In this document: piece by piece, positions 8,540-16,849 of the stretch
Numbering within the stretch: the stretch's first letter is position 1
Layout of the letters: the number at the start of each line of letters is the position of its first letter
Source: Paenibacillus tarimensis
GTDB lineage: Bacteria; Bacillota; Bacilli; Paenibacillales; Paenibacillaceae
NCBI RefSeq assembly: GCF_021532315.1
Contig: NZ_JAKGAO010000006.1
Location: forward strand, 248,001-312,000
Direction: 5' to 3'
DNA: 64,000 nt
Made by a program: the position numbers and the translations under genes
Notes under the pieces: generated by a model
Databases searched by the model: none
The model's input: only the letters and a program-made list of their open reading frames with translations
What the model was told of the DNA's origin: nothing

Positions 8540-9148
8540 ATGATATTTTTGCGATATGAGAGCTTTCGCGGGTATCTGCGCGCATACCCGGTTACTTCAG
8601 CACTGCTTGGTATCAACATCCTGTTATTCATGTACAATTGGATCGCGGCGGGTGAACCGCTCCTTAACCGCTTCGCGTTCTTCCAGCACGAGCTGCTGGA
8701 TCCCTATGGCCTTACTGAGCCTTGGCGTTATCTCACTTCAATTTTTTTACACGCAGGCTGGGAGCACCTGCTGTTTAACTGCTTCTCCATCCTGGTATTT
8801 GCTCCTCCGCTGGAGCGGTTGCTGGGAAGGTATAGATACCTGTTCTTTTATTTGCTAGCCGGCATATTCGGGAATGTCTTTAGCGCTTTTATCAATACGC
8901 TGGGAACCTATGGCGTTCATTACTCAGTGGGTGCGTCTGGTGCGATCTACGGCATATTCGGCGCATATCTGTATTTGGCTGTGTTTCGCAAGCATGCGCT
9001 CGATGAAGGGTCGCGCAAGACGATATATACCATACTTGTGTTTGGTTTGATTTATTCCCTTCTCTCCACTAGAATTGATATTTGGGCTCATATGGGAGGC
9101 GGCTTGGCCGGTTTTATCATGATGAGTCTGTTTGTACGCAAGAGATAA
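8540..9148 (+). CDS. Rhomboid family intramembrane serine protease
   Basis: A 202-residue six-helix membrane protein. The catalytic Ser is in VGASGAIYGIFGAYLYL and the catalytic His in DIWAHMGGGLAGFIMM; the L1-loop/TM2 string HAGWEHLLFNCFSILVFAPPLE is also typical. Such enzymes cleave transmembrane segments within the bilayer. The start ATG follows AGGAGGA by 7 bases. The stop is 19 bases before the LysR regulator on the same strand, so the two may be co-transcribed. The substrate cannot be predicted. Confidence 0.93.
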   Translation: MIFLRYESFRGYLRAYPVTSALLGINILLFMYNWIAAGEPLLNRFAFFQHELLDPYGLTEPWRYLTSIFLHAGWEHLLFNCFSILVFAPPLERLLGRYRYLFFYLLAGIFGNVFSAFINTLGTYGVHYSVGASGAIYGIFGAYLYLAVFRKHALDEGSRKTIYTILVFGLIYSLLSTRIDIWAHMGGGLAGFIMMSLFVRKR

Positions 9149-9167
9149 GAGGGGTCGAATAGAGGAA

Positions 9168-10064
9168 ATGGAATTAAGGCAGCTGTATTACTTTGTTAAG
9201 GTGGCCAGCCGTGAGCATGTAACCAGAGCCGCGGAAGAGCTCCACGTAGCACAATCGGCGGTGAGCCGCCAAATTCATCAGCTGGAGGAGGAGCTGGGTG
9301 TTAAGCTGTTCGTCCAAAAGGGGCGCAATCTTCAGCTGACACCGGTCGGTCAGCTGTTCCTCAAGCGTGCGGAATCCATTATAACGGATCTGGAGCGGGC
9401 CATAATTGAAATCCATGAATTCATGGATCCTGACCATGGTGAAATTCGAATCGGATTTCCTCATAGTCTGGGCACCCACCTCATCCCGAAGGTGGTGGCG
9501 ATGTTTCGTAAGGCGCACCCGAACGTACGCTTTCGCTTCAAGCAGGGCATGTATCCTTCGTTAATTCGCGATGTTATGGACGGGGAAGTGGATCTCGCCT
9601 TTATATCTCCCTTGCCGGAGAATCTGGGGCAGATATGCGGCCAGGTAGTGCTTACGGAGAAACTATATGCTCTTCTGCCGCTTGGCCACCCGTTAGCGGA
9701 AGAGCTGTCGATTGAACTTTCGCAGCTGAAGGATGACCCTTTTGTGCTGTTTCGTGAAGGCTACTCGTTACGGCCGATTGTATGGGATGCCTGCCTGGAG
9801 GCTGGGTTTACGCCTAATATCGCGTTTGAGGGTGAAGAGACGGATACGATTAGAGGGCTTGTTGCGGCGGGGATGGGAGTCACACTGCTTCCTGAGATGG
9901 CTGTGTATCATTCGGGGCCGATGCAGCCTGTTAAGGTAGAGGTTCGTAATCCCGAAATCTCCAGGGAGATCGGACTTATTCACCGGTCGAACCAGAAGCT
10001 GCCACTGGTTGCGAAGGTATTTCATCAGTATCTGTTAGACTACTTTGCAGAGCGGAGGGCTTAG
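9168..10064 (+). CDS. LysR family transcriptional regulator, GltC-like
   Basis: A 298-residue LysR protein. An N-terminal winged HTH (residues 1-60, MELRQLYYFVKVASREHVTR then AAEELHVAQSAVSRQIHQLE) is followed by a periplasmic-binding-like effector domain (residues 88-295, with EIRIGFPHSLGTHLIP and GLVAAGMGVTLLPE). Wording across the protein is close to Bacillus GltC, which activates glutamate synthase. No gltAB is in the window, so it may have another target. The start shown gives the conserved MELRQL; its ribosome site is poor (AGAGG too close, GAGGGG a little far). Confidence 0.92.
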   Translation: MELRQLYYFVKVASREHVTRAAEELHVAQSAVSRQIHQLEEELGVKLFVQKGRNLQLTPVGQLFLKRAESIITDLERAIIEIHEFMDPDHGEIRIGFPHSLGTHLIPKVVAMFRKAHPNVRFRFKQGMYPSLIRDVMDGEVDLAFISPLPENLGQICGQVVLTEKLYALLPLGHPLAEELSIELSQLKDDPFVLFREGYSLRPIVWDACLEAGFTPNIAFEGEETDTIRGLVAAGMGVTLLPEMAVYHSGPMQPVKVEVRNPEISREIGLIHRSNQKLPLVAKVFHQYLLDYFAERRA

Positions 10065-10081
10065 AAGGCGTTCTGTAATAA

Positions 10082-10128
10082 AATAAGGCCGGGAAGGAGA
10101 GCAGCTGCTTTCCTTCCCGGCCTATTTG
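10082..10128. terminator. Bidirectional terminator
   Basis: AAATAAGGCCGGGAAGGA pairs with TCCTTCCCGGCCTATTT, with T-rich flanks on both strands, between the convergent LysR and zinc peptidase genes. Confidence 0.88.
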
Positions 10129-10149
10129 GCATCTAATCGAAGAAATTCT

Positions 10150-10833
10150 TTATTCCCGGTTAGAGGTGAATATCATAATGTACTTGAGAAGCTCAAGCAG
10201 CGAGATTAATGCAGCCGCTACATAAGTCAGCGCCGCTGCGTTTAATACCTTGGCAACTCCCCGTTCCTCATCATTCGTAATGAACCCTTCTGAGATCATC
10301 AAATCGCGGGCGCGGCTGCTGGCATTGAATTCAACCGGCAGGGTAACAAGCTGGAAGGCGACCGCTGCGGAGAAGAAGATAATACCGATGCCCACAAGGT
10401 TCATCATGTTGAACAAGAAGCCGGCGATTAGCAGGAATGGTGCGAAGCCGGATGCGAAATTGACAAGCGGGAACATTCTGTGCCGGATCGCCAGCATCGG
10501 ATAGCTGACCGAATGCTGGATGGCGTGGCCGACCTCGTGACAGGCAACCGACACGGCCGATATTGAGTTCTCGTAGTATACGGGCTCGGACAGGCGTACG
10601 ACCCGGCTGATCGGATCATAATGGTCAGTCAGACGGCCTGGAACCGGTTCAATTGGAACATCATGAAGTCCATTGGAATCAAGCATCCTGCGGGCTGCCT
10701 CATAGCCTGTCAGGCCGCTTGATGTGGGAACCTCTGCCCACTTGTTAAACGTACCCTTGACCCGGAACTGGGCCCAAATCGAAATGCCGAATGCAATCAG
10801 GATGAGAAAATCCATAGGGTGAAAAAATAACAT
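10150..10833 (-). CDS. Membrane-bound neutral zinc metallopeptidase (YugP-like)
   Basis: A 227-residue membrane protein whose ACHEVGHAIQHS string is a canonical HExxH zinc site. Hydrophobic segments occur at the N-terminus (FLILIAFGISIWAQF), around residues 120-170 and near the C-terminus, with AGYLT-type Zn_peptidase_2 motifs such as GLTGYEAARRMLDSNGL and DHYDPISRVVRLSEPVYY. The family is widespread in Firmicutes with few known substrates. The MerR regulator lies directly upstream on the same strand, 34 bases away, so the two likely form an operon. Confidence 0.92.
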   Translation of the reverse strand: MLFFHPMDFLILIAFGISIWAQFRVKGTFNKWAEVPTSSGLTGYEAARRMLDSNGLHDVPIEPVPGRLTDHYDPISRVVRLSEPVYYENSISAVSVACHEVGHAIQHSVSYPMLAIRHRMFPLVNFASGFAPFLLIAGFLFNMMNLVGIGIIFFSAAVAFQLVTLPVEFNASSRARDLMISEGFITNDEERGVAKVLNAAALTYVAAALISLLELLKYIMIFTSNRE

Positions 10834-10867
10834 GCTATTCCCTCCATTGTGTGTGAAAAGTATGACG

Positions 10868-11290
10868 TTACATGAGGGGGCCTTTGCCGATCAGAAGCAT
10901 TAACGCTTCGATACAGGCTGCTGTCTGAGGCATCAGCCGCTTGTACACGTTGCGCGCTTGCTGGGGCTTCAGCCGGTCAATGACAGGCTCAAGCTCCTGT
11001 ACCTCCCGCTGCAGCTGGGTCAATCTGATTTCAAGATCGGTCAGCTTGCGGTTGACCTGCTCCTCCGAAACCTTGCCCCATTGATCGAGTACGGCTTTAA
11101 TCTCATCTAACGTGTATTTTTCTTTCTTCATTTGTTCTATACGAGCGAGCCGTTCCAAGGTTTCATCTCCGTATAGACGGTAATTGTTGTCAGATCGTTT
11201 AGTAGGTGTAATCAGTCCAAGCTTAGTATAAAAATCAATTGTCCGCGGGCTTAGTTCTGCCTTTTTGGCGAGTTCACCGATCCTGTACAG
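10868..11290 (-). CDS. MerR family regulator with apparent non-canonical (CTG) start
   Basis: The frame is open from 11320 and encodes a full MerR N-terminus: YRIGELAKKAELSPRTIDFY is the HTH, and DNNYRLYGDETLERLARIEQ the wing, followed by a coiled coil (residues 65-115). MerR proteins usually start M(x)YRIGELA, which places the start at the CTG at 11290, behind GGGGA with a 7-base gap. The only in-frame alternatives upstream are rare, such as ATT at 11305; a start at TTG 11158 would remove the whole HTH. Predicted length is 140 residues. Effector unknown; the neighbour is a membrane peptidase. Confidence 0.75.
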   Translation of the reverse strand: MYRIGELAKKAELSPRTIDFYTKLGLITPTKRSDNNYRLYGDETLERLARIEQMKKEKYTLDEIKAVLDQWGKVSEEQVNRKLTDLEIRLTQLQREVQELEPVIDRLKPQQARNVYKRLMPQTAACIEALMLLIGKGPLM

Positions 11291-11347
11291 CTTAGTATCC
11301 CCAATTTCTTCACCATCCTTTCAATACAAACTGTACTCTATTACTAT

Positions 11348-11377
11348 ATGATACCTAAACCCTAACCATACAGTCAA
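11348..11377 (-). promoter_or_regulatory. Promoter of the MerR - zinc peptidase unit
   Basis: On the minus strand TTGACT is followed after 18 bases by TATCAT. It is about 60 bases before the proposed CTG start. The spacer is rich in T and G; an 18-19 base spacer is typical of MerR-controlled promoters, so autoregulation is possible but not shown. Confidence 0.55.
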
Positions 11378-11593
11378 ACGTAATGCTTTAGAATTCATCA
11401 CATAATACGACAAAATTCCACAAATGTTTCCGGTACCTGTGCCGGTGGCCCAAAGATCAATAAAAGCCGAAGAATATTCCATTCGCCCAATTGAATATAT
11501 GGATTATATGAACGAAAAGTTAACATTAATACTTGAAAAAAGACGAACGTTAGAGATTTCTCTCTTATTTTTCGCAAAAATTCATAAAGTGTA

Positions 11594-11622
11594 TTGTCAA
11601 ATGAACTAGTTCTGACTATAAT
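11594..11622 (+). promoter_or_regulatory. Sigma-A promoter of amtB
   Basis: TTGTCA and TATAAT separated by 17 bases, with the start expected near 11629. The preceding 200 bases are AT-rich and hold no gene. Confidence 0.75.
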
Positions 11623-11643
11623 GGCAATAAGTCTTTCCTCATG

Positions 11644-11660
11644 TGTCAGATAACATAACA
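11644..11660 (+). promoter_or_regulatory. GlnR/TnrA-like box in the amtB leader
   Basis: TGTCAGATAACATAACA matches all conserved half-site bases of the GlnR/TnrA consensus TGTNAN7TNACA. It lies just after the predicted transcription start and before the ribosome site, a position that suggests repression (GlnR) under nitrogen excess. The central T-tract of the consensus is not conserved. Confidence 0.6.
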
Positions 11661-11677
11661 TTAAGGGAGTGGTCGTT

Positions 11678-13039
11678 GTGGTCAAGAAAGTTTTGCTGAC
11701 AGTAGGTGCGTTGCTGTGTTTATTCCCGGCAATGGCCTTCGCGGATGAGCCATCCGCAGGAATGCTCAATATGGGGTTAAATACGCTGTGGATTATTCTG
11801 GCAGCGGTTCTGGTTCTATTGATGCAGGGAGGATTTATTCTGCTTGAGACGGGGTCAACCCGAATGAAGAATGCGGGTCACGTCGCAGGCAAAACGATAT
11901 TTACAGTAGGTCTTGCTTCTATTGTATGGTGGGCAGTTGGTTATGGCTTCGCATTCGGGACCGGAGGGAATGCCTTCATCGGATTGAGCGATTTCTTCTA
12001 TAGCGCTCCACTAGTTGGGACGGATGCTGAACCTTACTCGCCAACCGCGTTCTTCGTTTTCCAGATGATGTTCGTTACGATTTCGCTGTCCATTGCATGG
12101 GGCGGGTTTGCCGAACGCGCTAAGCTGTCTGTTTACTTAATCTTCACGCTGATCTTCTCGGCTGTTATTTATCCGGTGATTGCTCACTGGATCTGGAACG
12201 CGGACGGCTTCCTTGCAGCGGATGGCGCGCAGGATTTTGCCGGTTCAACAGTTGTGCATCTGACCGGTGCCCTGGCGGCCTTCGCTGCTACAGTATTGCT
12301 TAAGCCGCGTATTGGCAAATTTAACAAGGATGGCTCCGCTAATGAAATTTTGGGACACAACCAGGTCTTTACAGCACTGTCGGTTCTTCTCCTGTGGGTA
12401 GGCTGGTTCGGCTTTAATGCAGGCAGCTCGCTTAGTGTAGGTGACGGATTCTTCGCTTATGTCGCATTCAACACTCAGCTTGGTGCAGCAGCTGGTGCTG
12501 TAGCGGCGCTTCTAATATCCTGGGCTTTCATTGGCAAAGCGGATATTACTACCATGCTGAACGGCGGTCTTGCAGGTCTTGTGGCGATTACAGCTTCTTG
12601 TGCTTATGTGGAGCCTTGGGCAGCTGTTGTGATTGGTCTTATCGCAGGTGTACTCGTGTTCTTCAGTGTTAAATTATTTGAGAAACTTCGTATCGATGAT
12701 CCGATTTATGCCTTGTCCGTACACGGCGCAGCCGGTATTTGGGGTACATTGGCCAACGGCTTCTTCGCAACACCTGAACTGGCGGCTAAGGTAGGCATCG
12801 GTGAGGGCGGCTTATTCTACACCGGCAGCTGGCATCAGCTTTGGGTACAGTTTGAGAGCGTCGTGATCTGTGGCGCGTTCGTGCTTGCGGCTTCTTTCCT
12901 TGTACTTGGTATCATGAAAGCCGTTATGGGACTGCGCGTTACCGAGGAACAGGAAATTGTCGGTCTTGACCTTAGTGAGCATGGCAACTACGGTTATCCA
13001 GAGCAAATGAAGAAAGCTCAGCAAAACCTGAACGTTTAA
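11678..13039 (+). CDS. amtB: Ammonium transporter AmtB/NrgA
   Basis: A 453-residue channel-like ammonium importer of the cytoplasmic membrane. An N-terminal signal-like segment (VLLTVGALLCLFPAMAFA) is followed by about 11 spans. The twin pore histidines are visible in DFAGSTVVHLTGALAAF and LSVHGAAGIWGTLANG, and GFILLETGSTRMKN is the conserved second-helix motif. The GTG at 11678 has AAGGGAG 8 bases upstream and is preferred over the GTG at 11669, which overlaps that site. No glnK/PII gene follows; instead a DUF294 nucleotidyltransferase starts 46 bases downstream. Confidence 0.95.
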   Translation: MVKKVLLTVGALLCLFPAMAFADEPSAGMLNMGLNTLWIILAAVLVLLMQGGFILLETGSTRMKNAGHVAGKTIFTVGLASIVWWAVGYGFAFGTGGNAFIGLSDFFYSAPLVGTDAEPYSPTAFFVFQMMFVTISLSIAWGGFAERAKLSVYLIFTLIFSAVIYPVIAHWIWNADGFLAADGAQDFAGSTVVHLTGALAAFAATVLLKPRIGKFNKDGSANEILGHNQVFTALSVLLLWVGWFGFNAGSSLSVGDGFFAYVAFNTQLGAAAGAVAALLISWAFIGKADITTMLNGGLAGLVAITASCAYVEPWAAVVIGLIAGVLVFFSVKLFEKLRIDDPIYALSVHGAAGIWGTLANGFFATPELAAKVGIGEGGLFYTGSWHQLWVQFESVVICGAFVLAASFLVLGIMKAVMGLRVTEEQEIVGLDLSEHGNYGYPEQMKKAQQNLNV

Positions 13040-13085
13040 CTGTATACTGGCATCAGGACATACTGACGAAAGGGAGTGGGCGCCC

Positions 13086-14156
13086 ATGAATGATCCAGAA
13101 GTGGCGCAGCTTCTCGCACTAATTGGAACAGTTGACGACACAGGGGCACTTCGCAGCCTTCGGGACCGTATACAGGAGGAACTGGAGCGGAAGCTTCCCA
13201 ATACTTCTGTCGAACAATTTTATAGTGATCTGAATGAGGTGCACGATGCTATAGTCAGTCGGGCTGTACACCTCGCAGAACAGGAGATGGCACGGACAGG
13301 GAATGGCTTCCCTCCCGTGCCTTATGCCTATCTGTTGTTCGGAAGCGGTGGACGCAGTGAACAGACACTGTCCAGTGATCAGGACAGTGCCATGCTGTAC
13401 GAGATCCCGGATAATGCGGATAACCGGGAACAGGTAGAGGCCTACTTTCAGGCGTTCGCGCGGCTCGTTGTGGATATCCTTAAGACAGCGGGCTATCCGC
13501 CATGTGAAGGCAATGTGATCAGCACGAATCCGGAATGGTGTGAGTCGCTTAGCGAGTTTAAGCGGAAGCTGAACCGTTGGTTTGAGGAAGGGCATTGGGA
13601 AGTTGTCCGTTACCTGTTAATCGTGGCGGATGCAAGAATGGTTGCGGGAGAAGAGCGTCTAATCCAGGAGTTGAAGGACAGCTTCTACCGGGATACGCTG
13701 GAGAAGCCGCTGATTGTCAGAAGGATGCTGGACAACACCATGAAGCATAAGGTGCTTATCGGGGTGTTCGGCCAGCTGCTTAAGGAGCGTTACGGCGAGG
13801 ATGCAGGCAGTCTGGATGTAAAATACGGCGCTTATATTCCTATGGTAAATGCGGTTCGCTTGATGGCGATTCAAGCAGGGATCAGGGAGACTTCGACGCT
13901 TGAACGGCTTAAGAAGCTTAAGGAACAGAATCGGCTTCCAGAAGAAGCAGACAAATATGCTGCGGCCTTCCGGCTGTTCCTGAAGCTGAGACTGCTTACA
14001 ATGGAACGGAATGAAGGCGGCATGTATAAGAATAACGGCAAGATTGCCGGTGATCGTCTGACAGCAGAACTAAGGCGTGACATTAAGGAAGCGCTTAAGG
14101 CAGGCAAGAAGCTCCAGCGACTGGTGGCCAGGCAGACGGCGAGTAAGCTTATGTAA
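13086..14156 (+). CDS. DUF294 nucleotidyltransferase-like protein
   Basis: A 356-residue protein with the DUF294 signature LLFGSGGRSEQTLSSDQDSA, the GS..GR.E...SDQD catalytic motif shared with GlnD-type nucleotidyltransferases (metal Asp residues in DQD). The C-terminal half (residues 200-340) matches the DUF294_C helical domain. Proteobacterial relatives are often fused to CBS domains; none is visible here, only a short helical N-terminus. It lies 46 bases after amtB and 13 bases before a DEDDh exonuclease, so all three are probably one operon. Modification of a nitrogen regulator is an attractive but untested idea. Confidence 0.88.
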   Translation: MNDPEVAQLLALIGTVDDTGALRSLRDRIQEELERKLPNTSVEQFYSDLNEVHDAIVSRAVHLAEQEMARTGNGFPPVPYAYLLFGSGGRSEQTLSSDQDSAMLYEIPDNADNREQVEAYFQAFARLVVDILKTAGYPPCEGNVISTNPEWCESLSEFKRKLNRWFEEGHWEVVRYLLIVADARMVAGEERLIQELKDSFYRDTLEKPLIVRRMLDNTMKHKVLIGVFGQLLKERYGEDAGSLDVKYGAYIPMVNAVRLMAIQAGIRETSTLERLKKLKEQNRLPEEADKYAAAFRLFLKLRLLTMERNEGGMYKNNGKIAGDRLTAELRRDIKEALKAGKKLQRLVARQTASKLM

Positions 14157-14169
14157 GCCGGAGGGGTGA

Positions 14170-14907
14170 ATGATGAAAGAGCACAAGGGCGTTGGAAGGA
14201 TGTGGCATTTATACAAAATGGGCGGGCTTACCCCGGCCATCGCGTCGATGCTTGGCGCTCAGAACGCCCAGCAAATGGCCTTTATCCGTTCGATGACGAA
14301 GGAGCAGCGCAAGCAATCCGTTCTGGATCAGCCGCTTCGCGAGCTTGAGGTGGTTGTGTTTGATCTGGAGACGACTGGCTTCTATCCGTATAACGGGGAT
14401 GAGATTTTGTCGGTGGGCGGAGTGCTCATGCGAGGCCTGGAAATAATGGAGTCGCGCAGCTTTTACAGTCTGGTCAATCCGGGGCGTAGGGTACCACGGC
14501 ATATAACAGAGTTGACGGGTATTACAAACGAGATGACCGGGTCGGCCCCGGAGCTAATGCAGGTACTGCATGATTTTATGGAATTCGCCGGTAAGCGGGT
14601 GCTGCTGGCCCATGGTTCAGGACATGACAAACAGTTCTTGAATGCTGCTCTCTGGCGTACGTCAAGAGTAAATCTGACACACAGGGTGCTTGATACCATG
14701 ATGGTCGCCAAATGGCTGGAGCCAAAGCGGGTTTCGTATGGTCTTGATGAGCTGCTCGAGGATTACGGTATTAAGATCACCCAGCGTCATCATGCACTGG
14801 AAGACTCCTTCATGACGGCCAAGCTGTGGCAGTCCTTCCTCAGGCAGATGCTTGCCCGCAATATAACAACATTAGATGATATGTATGCTTACCTCAGTAA
14901 ACATTAA
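14170..14907 (+). CDS. DEDDh 3'-5' exonuclease (DnaQ/PolC epsilon-like)
   Basis: A 245-residue protein with the three exonuclease motifs: ExoI VVFDLETTGFYP, ExoII LLAHGSGHDKQFLN, and ExoIII HHALEDSFMTAKLW with the His of DEDDh enzymes. GINNEM-type string LTGITNEMTGSAPEL is typical of the PolC/DnaQ exonuclease branch. The N-terminal 55 residues are an extra helical segment. The start is one of two tandem ATGs after GGAGGGGTGA. It follows the DUF294 gene by 13 bases; pairing of DUF294 with a DnaQ-like exonuclease is also known in Proteobacteria. The last 36 bases overlap tail to tail with the JAMM gene. Confidence 0.92.
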   Translation: MMKEHKGVGRMWHLYKMGGLTPAIASMLGAQNAQQMAFIRSMTKEQRKQSVLDQPLRELEVVVFDLETTGFYPYNGDEILSVGGVLMRGLEIMESRSFYSLVNPGRRVPRHITELTGITNEMTGSAPELMQVLHDFMEFAGKRVLLAHGSGHDKQFLNAALWRTSRVNLTHRVLDTMMVAKWLEPKRVSYGLDELLEDYGIKITQRHHALEDSFMTAKLWQSFLRQMLARNITTLDDMYAYLSKH

Positions 14908-15333
14908 TTCACCGGCTGAGCTGTATTGCGGACGGTAAGCCTTTATTACGGGATTACCCGGCTTTGCCAGTGAGATGATCCAGGCATATGTTTGTGTACC
15001 TCCGCTCCACTGCTCGATATCAGAGGCTGAAGGGGCAGCTGGAGTAGTGGGATGGGAATGGAAGAAACCGGCGATGGTTTGCCGGTTTCTTTGTATTTTA
15101 TATAAGGCTGCTACCCAGTCGGTTGGGTCAAATGTATAGGAGTTAACCCGCGTACCCGCCGCATTGCGGACGGCAATGATTTCGGATACGGTCTGGTTGG
15201 CAGCAGCCTCTGACGTGAGCGATGAAGCCTTATCGTATGAAGCAAGTACTCCGCAGGCTTCGTCCGGGAATTTATCCAGGCAGATTTGTATCAATCGTTC
15301 ATAAGCCGGTCTGGTAATCGTAACTCGGTTCAA
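14872..15333 (-). CDS. M67 family (JAMM/MPN) metallopeptidase
   Basis: A 153-residue JAB domain with the metal motif GFFHSHPTTPAAPSASDIEQW (H-x-H-x10-D arrangement) and the general-base Glu in FPDEACGVL. Bacterial relatives cut C-terminal extensions of sulfur-carrier or ubiquitin-like proteins, or act alone with unknown substrates. No ThiS/MoaD-like partner is adjacent. The TTG start follows GGGAGGA by 9 bases. The 3' end overlaps the exonuclease gene by 36 bases on the opposite strand. Confidence 0.9.
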   Translation of the reverse strand: MNRVTITRPAYERLIQICLDKFPDEACGVLASYDKASSLTSEAAANQTVSEIIAVRNAAGTRVNSYTFDPTDWVAALYKIQRNRQTIAGFFHSHPTTPAAPSASDIEQWSGGTQTYAWIISLAKPGNPVIKAYRPQYSSAGELMFTEVSIHII

Positions 15334-15416
15334 TCCGTGCTTCCTCCCTCATGCCGGCAATGGCACAACTAGAGCTTTATCTACTCAGTATAACCGAATT
15401 ATGTGAAGCCGTCATA

Positions 15417-16727
15417 TCAGGCTGTATCCCCGGCCACCTTCGGCGGCTTGACCATGAAGAATACGAATGCAAGTGCAGCGGCCGCGAGTATGGCAACGGT
15501 TGTAAACAGTACCTGCTTGGAGATTTCGACCAGCCAACCAAAAATCGGCGGCCCGAAGGCAACCCCAAGAAACCGTAGGCTGCTGTATAGGGAGGTAATC
15601 ATCCCGCGATGCGCCTTATCCACCGAGCCTGTAACGAGCGTATTAATACAAGGGAGGAGAAGTCCTGTTCCAATACTGCTAAGCGTCAACAAGCCCAATA
15701 GCAGGTATAGATTTTGCAGTCCCCATATAGCGGCTGTTAAGGATGCTGACATCAATAACAAGCCTACGTTCATAAGCACACGCATCAGGTGGCCTTTGTT
15801 CTTGATAATGCGGCCTGTGACGTAAGAGGTTACAACCAATCCGAACAGGGGTATAGCCAATATACCGCCTTTGGCGACGCCATCTATACCGTAGGGCGGC
15901 TTCTCAAGCAGGTCAGAGAGGAAGAAGAGCACACCGAACAGGACGAACAAAGCCAGCGAACCGGCTATGAAGGCGGGAATCAGCCATTTCCCTTTCTTCC
16001 GGAAGGTCTGCGCAATGTTATGCAAGTAATTATGCAGGGTCGGCGGCTTGTCCTTATGCTTTGGTTCCTTAATCAGGAACATCATAGCCAGCAGCGATAG
16101 GGCACAGAAAGCCGGGAAAGCGAAGAACGGGGCGAACCATACAATGAGCGCAAAAAGTGACCCGAGTATAGGGCTGATAACTTTACCTGTCCCGTTAGCG
16201 GCCTCAATTAAACCGAGCGCTTCACTTTCATTCCCGTTCTTATACATGTCGCCTACCAATGCCATTGCGATCGGTGCCGTTCCGGCGGCTCCCAGTCCCT
16301 GAACAGCCCGGGCTGCAATAAGTATGGTATACGAGTTCCAAACGGCTCCCAAGCCGGCGACGATACCCGCAACGCCATATACAATAAGGGAAGGTATAAT
16401 TATCGCTTTACGCGACAATCGGTCAGATAAATATCCGGCAACCGGTATAAAGACGCCTGCCGTTACCGAAAATAAGGTAATAACTAAACTGGATTGGAAG
16501 GAGCTAACACCGAGCTGCCGCTCCAAATCAGGCAGAATTGGGACAAGCATAGAATTGCCAAGCACCATTACCATCGGGACGGTTGCAAGTGCAATGTATT
16601 CCGCCCATTTGGACTTGCGTCCGCCTTTTTCTTTTTTCTCTTTAGGGGTGTGCGCTTCATGCTCATGTGCGGCATGTGAGTGGCCGGCTCCTTTTTGGCG
16701 AAGCCAGCCAGGCTTGACCTTTTCCAT
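15417..16727 (-). CDS. MFS transporter with His-rich N-terminus
   Basis: A 436-residue major facilitator with 12 predicted spans. The loop 2-3 motif GYLSDRLSRKAIIIP and the TM5-like AARAVQGLGAAGTAPIAM point to the drug/H+ antiporter group (DHA1-like). The cytoplasmic head carries GHSHAAHEHEAHTPKEKKEK, a His-rich metal-binding-looking stretch not usual in this group. The ATG giving MEKVKPGW is likely, with GGAGG about 12 bases upstream. It is divergent from the TlpA-like gene. The exported compound is unknown. Confidence 0.88.
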   Translation of the reverse strand: MEKVKPGWLRQKGAGHSHAAHEHEAHTPKEKKEKGGRKSKWAEYIALATVPMVMVLGNSMLVPILPDLERQLGVSSFQSSLVITLFSVTAGVFIPVAGYLSDRLSRKAIIIPSLIVYGVAGIVAGLGAVWNSYTILIAARAVQGLGAAGTAPIAMALVGDMYKNGNESEALGLIEAANGTGKVISPILGSLFALIVWFAPFFAFPAFCALSLLAMMFLIKEPKHKDKPPTLHNYLHNIAQTFRKKGKWLIPAFIAGSLALFVLFGVLFFLSDLLEKPPYGIDGVAKGGILAIPLFGLVVTSYVTGRIIKNKGHLMRVLMNVGLLLMSASLTAAIWGLQNLYLLLGLLTLSSIGTGLLLPCINTLVTGSVDKAHRGMITSLYSSLRFLGVAFGPPIFGWLVEISKQVLFTTVAILAAAALAFVFFMVKPPKVAGDTA

Positions 16728-16849
16728 TGTTATCTGCTGCCTCCGTTCGTTCAGGTAGTAACGCTTAATAAGATGTCCAGATGCTTGAAGGGTCATTCGG
16801 GTCATGTTAAGATGTGTGAGTCCAGTTATAAGGAAAGCGGGGATTAGAT

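Noticed and set aside
11156-11158. TTG at 11158 as the start of the MerR-type gene
   Set aside because: It would discard the whole helix-turn-helix, which is well conserved upstream in the same frame.
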